The notes under the pieces: generated by a model | What the model was told of the DNA's origin: nothing | The model's database searches: none | What the model saw: only the letters and a program-made list of their open reading frames with translations | Translations under genes and position numbers: made by a program | In this document: positions 13,630 to 23,923 of the stretch, piece by piece | Numbering within the stretch: the first letter of the stretch is position 1 | How the letters are laid out: every line of letters starts with the position of its first letter | NCBI GenBank assembly: GCA_019915135.1 | Contig: JAHLMK010000025.1 | Span: 124,001 to 188,000 of the forward strand | DNA from: Strobilurus pachycystidiatus | Taxonomy: Eukaryota; Basidiomycota; Agaricomycetes; Agaricales; Physalacriaceae | Direction of reading: 5' to 3' | Length of the DNA: 64,000 nucleotides

Positions 13630-14796
13630 CTATCCACGAAATACCTCGACGTCCAGGCTTATGAGCTTGTCCTCCTGCTTGGGCAAACCTTCTTCGTAGT
13701 GAGGAGCCATGATACGTCTCACAATAAGGCGCCTTTCATTGCCTTTCTTCGTCAAGCCTCGCATAACCGACCTCGCTGCGTCTAAGATGGCTTTATCTGT
13801 CGCTGGCTCCTCTGTATCCCTGGGAAACGTCACAATGAGAGTCTTCAGTCCCTGCATGCCGGATAATTTGGGTATGATTTGTGCCCATTCGGCGGGTGCT
13901 GCGTTCTGTGATAAGATGCCGAGACCGTAGTTCACAGGTCGACGAATTTCGAGGGTGTGCAGGCTGACTGGTGCGTTCTTGACGAGACCTACGAGTGATA
14001 AGTTACCCGGTAGTCTGGCGAAGGTAGAATCGGTCCTTACGTTCGACCAGCTTTGGGTCTTTCTCGACCCAGTCAATCATCCCGTCGAGAATCTGGCATT
14101 TCTCCAATTTCTTCACCGCACCAATGAGCGTCGATCCAGGACCGTCAGCACAGCGAAGATGGGTAACATTCGGGCAGACTCCAACAAACGCTGTGGCGGC
14201 TTCGGTTGTGACAATCAGCGTCGTGACGCTGGGAAGCCTGACGCTCTTGATGGCCTTGCCAAGTGGTCCTGCAGGTTTACAGCTGATGACCTGGATCGTC
14301 CGGATGTTAGGTAGCATCTCCAGAAGCGCACGCAAGCTTTGGACGGTAGCATCAACATCCGATTTTGTGAGGATCAGAGATAGCTCCCTATCAGAGTCAA
14401 TATCATGAATTGCCCATTACTGGGAGATCTCTAGTAGAGAGCTTACCTGACGCTCTCTCGAATAGTGGAGCTACAGCCTTTCATTCCGGCAGCCTTACGC
14501 TTCAACCCCTGCATGACGAATTGATACCAGACTCCCTCTTGCCCCGGAGGAACAAAGCAGCAGTCCAAACGCTCCCAAACCCACGGCTCTAGCCTTTTCT
14601 GCAGCGTTTTACATGTTTGTCCTAGCGCGCGGACGGCCAACGTACGCTCGCGCCATCGCCAGTCAACAGGAGATGAAGCAGACACATATGTCTTATAGTA
14701 GAAGTCCGGCGGTAGGACACGCAGATAGTTGAATATTTCCGTGAATAGCTCAGTGGGGAGAGTGACGATGATGGAGGATGGTGCCATTGCAGCCAT
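13630..14796 (-). CDS. F-box domain protein with LRR-like C-terminus
   Basis: Predicted SCF substrate receptor; its target cannot be told from sequence. The ATG at 14794-14796 begins MAAMAPSS, followed at once by an F-box-like helix set (VTLPTELFTEIFNYLRVL, then RALGQTCKTLQKRLEPWVW). The downstream exons hold leucine-rich segments in the style of degenerate fungal LRRs: LPNIRTIQVISCK, CPNVTHLRCADG, KLEKCQILDGMIDWV, APVSLHTLEIRRP and MQGLKTLIVTFPRD. The product ends ISLDVEVFRG. Two or three short introns join these blocks. It is divergently arranged with another F-box gene at 15074, with a 277-bp shared upstream region. Such families expand strongly in Agaricomycetes. The F-box assignment is good; the repeat class is inferred. 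Confidence 0.72.
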
Positions 14797-15073
14797 GCGA
14801 GTGTTGATGGATGTAAGACAGCAATCTCGCCGATTTGGCGCGCAGGGAGGATCACTCTGGGCGCGTCCAATCATCGAAGGGGTGCATCATCATTGCCGGC
14901 GGCACTACCACGGGCAAGTGCATCACGTGCAAAACCCACCTTCGTCAGAGTCTCGACCCGTCAGAAAGTTAAACTCAGACTGGCTTACATTGACAAGTTG
15001 AAGCTACGACCAGAGGTGTGAGTTTTGCGTTACCGGTAGAATCATTCTTAACCCCCTGTTTTGGAATCAAGGG

Positions 15074-16741
15074 ATGTCTGATATAGATCTTGCCACTTCC
15101 GACTGGCGTCCATGCAGTGACCCAACCTGCAAATGTGTGAACCATGTCCAAGCACATTCTCCGCCCGTACACTCCCCACTAGCCCTTGCTGCGTCGTGCT
15201 CTCCCTTCTGGCACAACAATGATATTCCCACCTTGACGGTCGCTGAACATCTCTCTGCTACCGCTGCAGATGTCTGCACAGAAATAGAGAAGTTGGATTC
15301 CGTGATGGAGGACGCTCAAAGGGAATTGGTGGCGAGACAAAGAGAGCATCAAAGCCTTCTTGAGCTTATGCACTTGTACTCCACCAAGAAGACGGAGCTC
15401 CAGTCCTGCATCTCCACGCTCAAGTATCCGCTACACCCCATACGATGCGTTCCCCCAGAGATCCTGACAGAAATCTTCCGCTACACTGTTGTCTATCCTG
15501 TCCCTTGGTCACGCGGAAGCTACCCTGTTGCTGCCATATACGAGCGCCCTCCAGACACACTTCCTGTGATTCTGGCTGTCTGCAGGAGGTGGCGTAATGC
15601 TGCTCTCCGCTCCCCGGAGCTCTGGAGCCGCATCAATACATTGGTTCAGCCTTTTGGCACTTTCCCCGTATCCTATGCACATCATCTGGAATGGCATGTT
15701 CATCATTCCGGGGTGCGTGCTTTGTCCATCTGCATTTGCGACCTGGATTGCTCAGAGAAGTTGTATAATCTAGATTTTGGAGATCTCCCCACCAAAATAC
15801 CACAGATCCTACTCGCCGCCGCTCCCAGAATTTTTGACCTACAGCTCTTCCTTCCCATGAGCAACATATTCTGCAACTCTCTTGAACTATTGAAAGGAGG
15901 GCTTTCATCTCTCACATCTCTCACCCTCGTTAACACTTTCTTTGAGATTTTTCCTCCCCATCTGCGCCCATTTTGTGGCCTCAACACTCTTTGGAGTTTC
16001 TCCTTGCATCAAATTGATTAGTTAGATCGTTCTCAGCCTCCTGGGCCGTTCAAAGAATTCCCTTGGGAGTTCCTCACAGAATTATCATGTGGTCATGTCC
16101 GTTACGGCGGGGTCAATACTGTTTACTACCTGACCTGGCTGTCCAGGATGCCGGAACTACGCTGGTGTGTTCTGCGATGTAAAGATCGTGGAGAGGGATG
16201 GCCTGTCAAGACCACAGTAGAGTCAAACCAGCTGATGTTCCTGCGGCTGGAAAGCACCAAGTCCCACAATGGCGAGGACAACAGCATGTCATTTCTACTG
16301 GGCCACCTCAGCGCACCAGCACTGGAAGAGGTTGAGATTGATTGCTCCCCCATATACGACACAGCATGGGACGGGTTCTCCAGGTCAAATGAGCTCTTTA
16401 CCACAATTTCCAAATTTCTCCGCAACTCCAGCGCACCCCTCACTCGTCTGCATTTCAATTGCGGGTTCAACGAGCTAATCACCTCAGACATTATTCCTCT
16501 TCTTCAAATCACTCCCTCGCTGGTCAAGTTGCGCCTCCTCTCCCTTTCTCTCAAAAACGACGTAGATGTTTTCCCAAGTCTCATCCGGGCCTTGACTGTC
16601 ATGATGTGGCCTCACCGCAACTCAAGGCCCTCCACTTTGGTCACACTTTGGCGTCCTGATGCTACGGCTACACGAACCAGCGCCACACCGGAAGGTGCCG
16701 AGAGATATATCAAGGGGTTGAGAGTTCGATCCCTTATGGCG
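15074..16741 (+). pseudogene. F-box protein gene, disrupted
   Basis: The first 315 codons are intact. They comprise a Cys-containing start (DPTCKCVNHVQAH), a coiled-coil heptad stretch (about residues 75-120, TAADVCTEIEKLDSVMEDAQ onward), then an F-box-like motif (PIRCVPPEILTEIFRYTVV...AVCRRWRNAALRSPELWSRI) and LRR-like sequence. A TAG at 16019-16021 interrupts the frame. The same frame then stays open for more than 200 codons with the same style of sequence (MPELRWCVLRCKD, LTRLHFNCGFNEL, PSLVKLRLLSLSL), so the TAG looks like a nonsense change rather than the true end. Near 16590 the family-like sequence moves to another frame (VASPQLKALHFG), which suggests a frameshift. The locus then ends about 75 bp before the retrotransposon LTR and does not resume on its far side. 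It could still express the 315-aa N-terminal part. Confidence 0.65.
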
Positions 16742-16815
16742 ACAAAACCGGGATCCTGAAGTCCCGCCCTTGTCGGGCTTCCCGCCCTCCCGGATACACT
16801 TTGGAGCGAGCACGC
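16700..16815 (+). other. tRNA-like B-box sequence beside the LTR
   Basis: The stretch contains GGTTGAGAGTTCGATCCC. The AGTTCGATCC part fits the RGTTCRANNCC B-box of Pol III promoters and is followed by an acceptor-like TTATGGCGACA. The sequence after it is GC-rich (repeated CCCG/CGGG words). I could not find an A box at the expected distance or a cloverleaf, so it is at most a fragment of a tRNA-derived SINE or chance similarity. Confidence 0.2.
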
Positions 16816-18484
16816 TGATGTGCAAGTTCGGAATAGACCTCTGAAAAAGAAGCTATCGTCTAACCACACTATCAATCCTTATCACAACTAACACTCCTTG
16901 TAAGGGAGATGGGGTGCACAAAGGTTCGAGAGAACAAGGTGCTTTTGGGTAATGGAGAAATAGAGATGTATTCCGAATGCTGTAGTTAAACTACGAGTTG
17001 TTTTTGGGGGTGTAGGGATTCTGATCGAAATGACACAAGAAAACCTTGAAGTCGTAGGCCGAACCTCTTGACGTATGAAGACCTTAAACAGCGCGAGGCA
17101 ATGTAGCTTCTACCTATCAAGTGCTCTGGTGTACAAGGACTTTGTCTTGGAATCGTCAGGCCGCTACCGCAGGTTTTACGCCACTGGACTGCTAACGATA
17201 AGGACTCCTTCTTGCACTTAAACCAAACTTCTAGTGTCTTGCACCGGGACCAAAGGTTCCGAAAGGTGTCTCAGACGTTGACAACACTCGTTCAAACTCG
17301 ACTTATCCCTCAAAGGGAAGTACTTCACGAAAGAGCGTGAGTGCAGGGCAGAACCACTTGCAAACCGGCCTTCTTGCGAATACAAGGTTCTAACACCAAG
17401 TAGATTTGTTGGTACTTGACTTGGTACGTCGGAATAAGGTTCTTTCGAGTCTTTCAAGGAGTTTGGCAACACCTGATGTCTTTAAATCTTGGAAAGGTCT
17501 TTGGGGTCTTTGGGTACTTTGCAGAAATGAGTCGAAACTCGAGATAGATTCACTACAACGGCTGCGTCTGACTAGCGGCTACTGGAGGGGGCTCTAAGCT
17601 ACCGAAATATGGGTCCTTTGGGCCCTTTTATACTACTGGTGGGTTCCTACTGAGTAAGCATCTATTCTAGGATCGGATACATCGGACTTTCGAGTCATAC
17701 AAGTGCTGGATTCTTATTGGCTATCCCTGGTCGAAACAACTGCGGCCAGGCCGCTTGGTCCTTTAGCCATATACGCCACCTTGGCGGTATGGTACAATCC
17801 TTGTGCCCAGGAGATCAAGGTCCGATAAGGACTTCGATCCTTAGGTATCTTTATGTTGCAAGGTCCTACGGACACCTGCTTTCTTGTGGATAGGTTGGAT
17901 GGAGATCGTTAAGAACGTCCTTTCGAGCGCAGACACTACAGGGGAGTGCTTTCTTAAAGTGGTAATACACCCTGCTTTCGGGGTGGTCCTTGATCGTGGA
18001 TCATGATCGATCGGCATAGCGGAAGGCGTCGGTTCGGAGTCCTTGACCGCTCCGAAGATTGTTTCCCCAAAAGGGTTGTGACGTCCTTGAACTATTTCGG
18101 GACCTTCCAGGTCTTTGGGTTGAGGTGCGCAGGTCTCGGGTCGCTCGAACTGAACCGCCTGGAGACCTTTGGACCCTCCTTGGGTGCGAATGGTTATAGC
18201 ACATCGTCTGTAGTACAAGGTACACGCAAAGGTACGGGATCTTGAAAGGGATCCAACGCGCGGATAAGGATATTTGGATGAAGGTGATCGAAGGTTTCGA
18301 TCGCGCCTGTCCTAAAGGACTTGTTAAGGCGCCTGGACCTTGTCCTGGAGGCTTGCCCGCGTCAAGGCAGTAACTCCTGCGTGCTCTATCTTAAGTACTT
18401 GACTGGAGGTTCCTAAGGTCTTTGGGCTGTTCAGGAATCGCAAAATTCCCCGTTTCTAGTACTGGAATAGTACCCTGCGTATCA
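16816..18484 (-). repeat. 3' LTR of the Gypsy element
   Basis: A direct repeat of 31553-33221, offset by 14,737 bp and 1,669 bp long. I see about four substitutions against the other copy, for example at 17378, near 17405, near 17728 and near 18273. The terminal inverted tetranucleotide is TGAT/ATCA. A minus-strand TATA box (TATAAAAG) lies at 17625-17632. Confidence 0.95.
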
Positions 18485-18494
18485 TCTCCCCTTG
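18485..18494 (-). other. Polypurine tract (PPT)
   Basis: On the minus strand the sequence directly upstream of the 3' LTR reads AAGGGGAGA, then TGATACGC. A purine run abutting the LTR is the normal primer for plus-strand DNA synthesis. Its place confirms that 16816-18484 is the 3' LTR and that the element points leftward. Confidence 0.8.
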
Positions 18495-18627
18495 ACTTAT
18501 GAAATGTCGTCCGCGACATAGTCCTTGGTGGTTCAGAACCTTTATCCTGGGTACCAGGCCGTCGTGACGAAGTCCCCTTTTGGTTTCTATCGCCCGATGG
18601 ACCCTCTTTTGCCTAACTTCGTTCCGT

Positions 18628-18634
18628 TATAAAA
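18628..18634 (+). promoter_or_regulatory. TATA box of antisense cargo gene A
   Basis: TATAAAA lies 49 bp upstream of the ATG at 18683 on the plus strand, inside the retrotransposon and about 140 bp from its 3' LTR. The spacing fits a core promoter with a short leader, so gene A appears to have its own promoter, independent of the LTR. Confidence 0.55.
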
Positions 18635-18682
18635 GGTCCTGGGACTTGTCCTCAGACCTTTCATTCCTGCCTTTATTCTATC

Positions 18683-20217
18683 ATGGCTCCCAAAACTTGG
18701 ACTCCCATCGCAAAACTGCTTCCCACAACGCCGCACGTTCCGTCCGCGAAGGACCTGATCACTACGCGCGACCTTGGCGCCGGTCTCGTCGCTTATGCGC
18801 TCGACTACGACCCTCCAGCCAACACACCCGACTTCCTTATGTACCTCGGCATGCATCTTACGCTCATCATTCCCAAGGTCCATCGTCTGGACCTCAAGAA
18901 GGCGTGTTCGAATCCCGACGTGGCACTGGAGATCACCGGCTATGTTGACAAGATCATGGAGAGAGTCCTTGTGTGTACTCCTTCGCTGTGTTCTTTTCCT
19001 GATCCTGACTTCATCCTGTCCTTGTTTTCTTTAGGCCGTCGCCCATGACCTTCGCACCTTTCCGAATGGTTCCAAGGTGTCGACGGACATGGCGGTGTTC
19101 TTTTTCAACCTTCGCCTCTATGTAGGGATGCTGGTACACCTGCTGGGGATTCACCCTCAGACGCCGACGCACCACATCGCTCATATCCTCCAACCTTTGG
19201 TGAGCAGCTGCAAGAAGGCGTCTAACGCCCACTTCCCTGGCCTGTCCCCGGGTCACCCTATGCATCCGGATAACGCTTATTTCAAGCCGGACAAGCTTGA
19301 GAAAGGCAAGGTATGTCCGTTCGTTACTCGTCGGTTTCCTACTGTAACCTCTGGATGTCTTCGCTTAGAAGACGAAGAAATCGCCCGAGGTCGTTACCGA
19401 GGCCATGGAGAAGCGAGCCGAGACGGGAGACGGCGACGTCGCGATGGATCCCGACTCTTGTGCGCGCTTCTTTCGTCCGGAGTACTTTAATTGGGCTGAC
19501 GATGTGGCAGCTGGCGAGAGCGACGGTGAGGACTCCGTTGTCGTCGTCGGTGATACTGTGCGCTCAATTTCTTTGCCAGTCTCATCTTCCTTTATTGAAG
19601 CCTTTCGCCAGCTCCAACTCGCCAATTCCTTGTCAAAGGAAGCCGAAGCGGTACGTTCCTTTGAATCCTATGTTTGTCCCGGACGTCCTTATGACTTCTT
19701 TAATAGTCATCTTCCGTCCGTTACCTTCCTTTCGCAGCTCTTCCTGGTATGGACATTAACGCCCGTGTTTACCAGAAAGCCCTTCAAACCTTGGGCGCGA
19801 TCAATGGTCAAGAAGCTCCTCCTAAGCGTAAGCTTAACGATGAGAACGCTCGCCGTGTTGTAAAGGCGGCCCGGCCTTCGACCTTTGGAGTCGAACCCGT
19901 CGTTCTTAAACAACTTGAAGGCGGTAAGGTGCTTCTTCCTCGCTTCTTGGTTTGCCTTGTTGATTCCTGGTTACTTCCCCTTAGCGAACCAGTACATCAA
20001 TGGTCTGTCTGCTGCCTTGGCCCAAGTCCACAAGCGTATGTCAAGGTTGTCTGGTCTTGACGATCCCAACATCTCGCCCAACTTGGTCATTTTGGAACGC
20101 CAGTACCGGCACGACATTATCTCGACCTTCAACGAGATTCGGGGTCGTATCCAAGTCTTGCAGTCGACTCGCGACCTTTATATCTCGGCCTTAGACGCGA
20201 TTGACCAGGCTCAGTAG
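18683..20217 (+). CDS. Cargo gene A of the retrotransposon (unrecognised, four introns)
   Basis: I do not recognise this protein. It is encoded antisense to gag-pol. Exons that fit in frame with GT-AG borders are 18683-18970, 19035-19310, 19369-19650, 19707-19923 and 19985-20217, giving about 431 aa. Introns are 56-64 nt, and the third has a branch-like ATGAC before TTAATAG. The N-terminal half looks folded and helical (DLGAGLVAYALDYDPP, LMYLGMHLTLIIPKVHRLDL, MAVFFFNLRLYVGMLVHLLG). The middle is charged and variable with a basic patch (KTKKSPEV) and an acidic stretch (ESDGEDSVVVVGD). The C-terminal exon is a likely long helix or coiled coil (NLVILERQYRHDIISTFNEI). There is no signal peptide or clear membrane segment. 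Gene B follows 375 bp downstream on the same strand. Intron borders make a real spliced gene likely; the function is unknown. Confidence 0.7.
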
Positions 20218-20592
20218 ACTACAAGGTCCTTCTTTAGCTTAGCTTTTGCCAAGTCTTAACCAGTACTACTCATAGTTTTTCTCTACTTCGTCTTTATACT
20301 GGTTTCGGATTTCTTCTCTACTTGTAGGAGCGGTAGTCACTTTGTTTCCTTAGACTACTCTAGGCCCAGTTGGTGCATAATCCAACTCCTTTCGATTTGA
20401 ACCCTTAAAGTTTTTCCTGACCGCACCTTGGTAGGTCTAAGATCGAACTTAGTTCGATCGGCTATCGCCGATCGTACCTACCTTTAGATAGGTGGCGCCT
20501 AAACTTTGCATTTTATCGGTTCGTTCGGACCTTCGACTGACGAGGGGTCCTCTTTTAAGTCGGTCCTGGGGACAGGAATCTCATCTTTGATC
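20218..20592. other. Spacer between cargo genes A and B
   Basis: 375 bp, rich in short words such as AAGGTC and CTTAG that recur throughout the element. It presumably holds the 3' end of gene A and the promoter of gene B. No clear TATA box or ORF seen. Confidence 0.4.
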
Positions 20593-21729
20593 ATGCCCGC
20601 ACCCGTCCTGCCTTCCTTTGCAGATACGCGCATTCAAGGCGTTCGACTTCGCTCGCCGTTGACCTCCTTTCAACATGACTTAGTCACAGCGGACCTTGCA
20701 CTGAGCTGCGCCATGGAGATGTATAACTATACACGCTACTTCGTTGCGGTAGTCCGTCATCCGGATGGGACCTTAGCTACGGAGGACGACACTCGCCTCC
20801 TTCCCCAGCTCAAGCCTCCGGTTCATGCCTTTGGGCGCGACGAACCTCTAGACGTCCCAACCTTGCGCTATCTTTTGCACGTTCTGGTCAGTCCAGTTGA
20901 TTTTGTCTCGACACCTTTCTCGTTTAACGGATGGTACTTAGGTCCGCTTTCGTTATATCTGGGAACCCGCTTTTCACTTCCAGAACGGGGCCATTCCTCA
21001 CGGTTTCAAAGCGCACTTCTTTCCTTTGTACTACACCGCCGTCGAACTTTGCAAGGCTTGGTTCGCCAAAGGCAATACCTTTGACGGTGAAGGCGTCCGC
21101 TTCCACCTGGGGGACCTGAACATGGACATCCTTGCGAGTCACCCTTGGTTTACCCAAGAGTTCATCGGACCTTTCATGGTGAGTTAAACCTGGTCTCTTC
21201 CTTTCATGTCTTGTGGTCGGCGCTGACCTTAGGAGTAGGTCGAGGCCCACCTTGGTGGTTACTCCGGCTTTTCCACACTCCTTCGCTCGCTTTACATCGG
21301 GTCTGACGACCTGAAGGTCCTTCCTGTTCAGTATGGGGACCTTCCTGCCGACCTTGTCACGGTTATGAAGTGGTGGCCAGAGTTCCAACGTCAGAACTCT
21401 GCTCTTTACGGCTGGGACGACGTCTACGCGTTGGATAGACCTCCCAATATGCGTCGGTTGATCCCCGAGATCGACCTTCCCGCCAATCGGGTCCGTGAAC
21501 AACTTCGTAGTTTGAGGTCCGTTTGTAACTTCTGTGGTTCCAGCGCCCCAACCAGTCGCTGCCTATCATCGATCCACTACTCTGGCTCATCGACTGGTCG
21601 GAGGCCACCGAAGTAGACTACGAACTCCTTGCTGCTAGTATGTTAGCAATCGACCTTAGCCACGCAGGACCTTTCTATGCGCGCCTTGCGAACCTTGCGG
21701 TCCCTCCTGATTGGAGTCGTTTTGCTTAG
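20593..21729 (+). CDS. Cargo gene B of the retrotransposon (unrecognised, three introns)
   Basis: I do not recognise this protein. Exons that keep frame with GT-AG borders are 20593-20886, 20942-21178, 21239-21490 and 21544-21729, giving about 322 aa; introns are 55, 60 and 53 nt. The start MPAPVLPSFADTR is the first ATG of the open frame. The sequence is rich in aromatic residues (AMEMYNYTRYFVAVVRHPDG, VRFRYIWEPAFHFQNG, SHPWFTQEFIGPFM, VTVMKWWPEF) and ends PPDWSRFA. This looks like a compact globular protein without a signal peptide, membrane helix or Cys cluster. It lies on the plus strand like gene A and converges on ORF C. The last intron uses the donor GTCCGT at 21491, chosen because it alone leaves an open terminal exon. 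Confidence 0.68.
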
Positions 21730-22114
21730 TCCTTAGATGACTTCTTTTGACCTAAAGGTCGCCTCTCTTTTTATTCCTGACAACTTGTCCTTAGTCACAT
21801 CGCTTTTGCCTGTATTACTTTACTTGCAACGCAGTTCCTTGTGGGCCCTTTCGACTTCCAAGGTCCTTAGCCTCCGACCTTTGCGACCTTTGGTATATCA
21901 AGGAGAGTCCTGGACTCTCCCCTTGACTTAAGGTTTCAACTAAGGTCTTTGTTCTGGTTTCCTTAGTGTTTCCACACGGTTCTTTGAGTACAAGAAGTTG
22001 TAAATTTTTATATAAAATACAACGGGGCGGGCGATGCGTATATGAGTGTCCATTTTGGCACTGTGACTAGGTTGCATGTACATATATAAAGAAAAATATA
22101 GCGGCGGGACGCTA
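21730..22114. other. Convergent spacer between gene B and ORF C
   Basis: 385 bp between two converging reading frames. It becomes AT-rich around 22000-22020 (AAATTTTTATATAAAATAC), which would suit polyadenylation from either side. No ORF of note. Confidence 0.4.
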
Positions 22115-23923
22115 CTAACGTCCCACCGCTATCTCGGCGATCTTCCTGAATTTCCTTCGGCTCTTCTCACTCAGGGAGAAGTACAACGCCAGGACCTTGT
22201 CCACGTCCTCGGCGGGGTCAACGCGGCTGGTGGAGGCGGAGGACGTCGCACCTTGACGGCTGGCTCCTTCGCCCTTGTCCTGTCGTTGGACCGCGCTGAT
22301 CGAAGTGGTGGCCCCCTTCAAGGACTTGGTCGAGGCGGGAGGCGGGGCGGCGCTAACCTTTCCCTTTTGGAGGCGGGTGCGGGGCGCGTGGACCTCCTCG
22401 ATGTCGGAGTCGCCGGTTCCCTCTTCGTCCGACGTCTCTTCCTTCTTGGCCTTGCCCTTCTTCCCGGCGGCGCTCTCGACGCGACGACGTTTCGCCGCGG
22501 GCTCGTCCTTCTTCCGCTGCTTCTCCTCCTTCCACCGCTGGTCCGCTTCCTTGGCGATAGCTTGCGCGGCGTCGGAGTAGTCCTGGTGGCGCCGGGCCCG
22601 GATCTGAGAGTCGGGCTTGTTCCTCGCCACAGCCTGCAACTGGGCGCGGACCTTCAACGCGACCTCCTTCCACGGCTCGGGGACCTGTCCTCGCCTCCAC
22701 GCGACCCAGCACGGACCGTGCTGCCCGTCCTTCTCCTTGCATTGGTCGCACGTGAAGCTGTTGTTCTTCTCGGCGGGCGTGGCGTGAATCCGGAAGTAGG
22801 TGCAGGTCAACCGCTGCTTGATGCAGGGGACACAGACACCGTCGTCGCGGTGAAGGGGGATGCGCGGGTTAGTTTTGTCGCGTACGTCGAGGACGAAGTC
22901 GTCCTCCTCCTCGTCGCTAGCCTCGGCGTCTTCTTCCAACTCGTCCTCCTCCTCTGGTTCCTCCTCGACGAACTTGCGCTTTTGGCTTCCACCGGTGGTG
23001 GCGCGTGCGACAGAGGTCTTCCGGGTGGGGGCGACATCCTTGTCCTTGTCCTTGGGCTCCACCTTCACGACGACGACCTTCGGCCTGGTCGAGGCGTCAG
23101 CAAGGATTAGCGGCGCGATGGTTCGGCGGACGTACTTGGTCACCGATTTGGGGCCCCCTTTACCCGCTGCGACAACTGGTCGGCGCTGAGGAGGTTCCAT
23201 CTCGGGCGTGGGTTCATGGTGTGACAAGGCTGCCGGAGACGGGGCTCGCGAGTCGCGGGGACTGGGCGACGCCTCCTGCGCGAGCTGTTGCATCGTGGGG
23301 CGCGGCGTATCCTCGTCCTCGACTTTGCTGTCGAGGCTGGGCGTTCCGTCGCGTTTGTAGTTGGCGATTCCGAGCTTGGTTATCGCGCTCTCGATCAGGT
23401 TGTCCATGGTTTTGTAGAACGTTCCTTGGATGGCGGTCCCGTCGCGCTGTCTTCGCATTTCTACGAGCAGCGCGCCCCAGAATAAATTAGCCCGGTCCTG
23501 GTCGTGCACAAAGTTCCAGAGGTGATCCAGCTCCAGAAAACAACGCTGGGCGTCGTCTTCTGAAAGCCGGATCGCGAGCTCGGGGGCGATGCGGTCGTTG
23601 TCTAGGAAGGTGATTTCATGAACCGGGCGGACCTGCCTCCGGTAGGACGTGTTGTCGCGCCACGCGGCGCTCAGCGCAATCTCGACGCGTTCCAGCGGAG
23701 TGGCCTTGCCCGCTGGGGTCGATTCGAGCGCGTCCTGGAAGGTCAACCAGAAGACTCCGTTACGGAGATACCCCTTGTAGCCGGCCTCGTTCAGGATGTC
23801 CCGCGTTGACGGCGGTTTGGCACACAACGACTCGGCCAGGCGCAGACTGATCCCTGCGTCCAGCTCCGGTGGTGCGGTCATGTTGGTGAGGAAGCCGCTG
23901 TAGTTAAACAGGGGACGGGTCAT
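22115..23923 (-). CDS. Cargo ORF C: 602-aa protein with Zn2Cys6-like cysteine cluster
   Basis: A single open frame on the same strand as gag-pol; ATG at 23921-23923. The N-terminal ~210 residues look folded (MTRPLFNYSGFLTN, EITFLDNDRIAPELAIRL, FLELDHLWNFVHDQDRANLF). A long disordered middle is Pro/Ser-rich, with basic patches (TKYVRRT, SQKRKF) and an acidic run (EEEPEEEDELEEDAEASDEE). Around residue 370-430 there are six ordered cysteines: C-x2-C-x6-C, a 17-residue gap, then C-x2-C-x9-C (CVPCIKQRLTC and CDQCKEKDGQHGPC). This resembles a widened GAL4-type Zn2Cys6 unit. Basic nuclear-signal-like runs follow (AAKRRRV, KKGKAKK). The C-terminus is helical (FRKIAEIAVGR). A nuclear DNA-binding or silencing-related role is only inference. 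Having no introns fits an ORF on the genomic-RNA strand. Confidence 0.75.
   Translation of the reverse strand: MTRPLFNYSGFLTNMTAPPELDAGISLRLAESLCAKPPSTRDILNEAGYKGYLRNGVFWLTFQDALESTPAGKATPLERVEIALSAAWRDNTSYRRQVRPVHEITFLDNDRIAPELAIRLSEDDAQRCFLELDHLWNFVHDQDRANLFWGALLVEMRRQRDGTAIQGTFYKTMDNLIESAITKLGIANYKRDGTPSLDSKVEDEDTPRPTMQQLAQEASPSPRDSRAPSPAALSHHEPTPEMEPPQRRPVVAAGKGGPKSVTKYVRRTIAPLILADASTRPKVVVVKVEPKDKDKDVAPTRKTSVARATTGGSQKRKFVEEEPEEEDELEEDAEASDEEEDDFVLDVRDKTNPRIPLHRDDGVCVPCIKQRLTCTYFRIHATPAEKNNSFTCDQCKEKDGQHGPCWVAWRRGQVPEPWKEVALKVRAQLQAVARNKPDSQIRARRHQDYSDAAQAIAKEADQRWKEEKQRKKDEPAAKRRRVESAAGKKGKAKKEETSDEEGTGDSDIEEVHAPRTRLQKGKVSAAPPPASTKSLKGATTSISAVQRQDKGEGASRQGATSSASTSRVDPAEDVDKVLALYFSLSEKSRRKFRKIAEIAVGR

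Noticed and set aside
16700..16760. tRNA gene beside the LTR
   Set aside because: A B-box-like motif exists, but there is no full cloverleaf or A box.
17218..18245. LTR ORFs of 74-125 aa, present in both LTRs
   Set aside because: They repeat only because the LTRs do; they overlap each other on both strands and show no domain.
22076..23110. 344-aa plus-strand frame rich in Leu/Arg/Val
   Set aside because: It lies opposite ORF C and is a shadow of its GC-rich third positions; its sequence is low-complexity with no domain.
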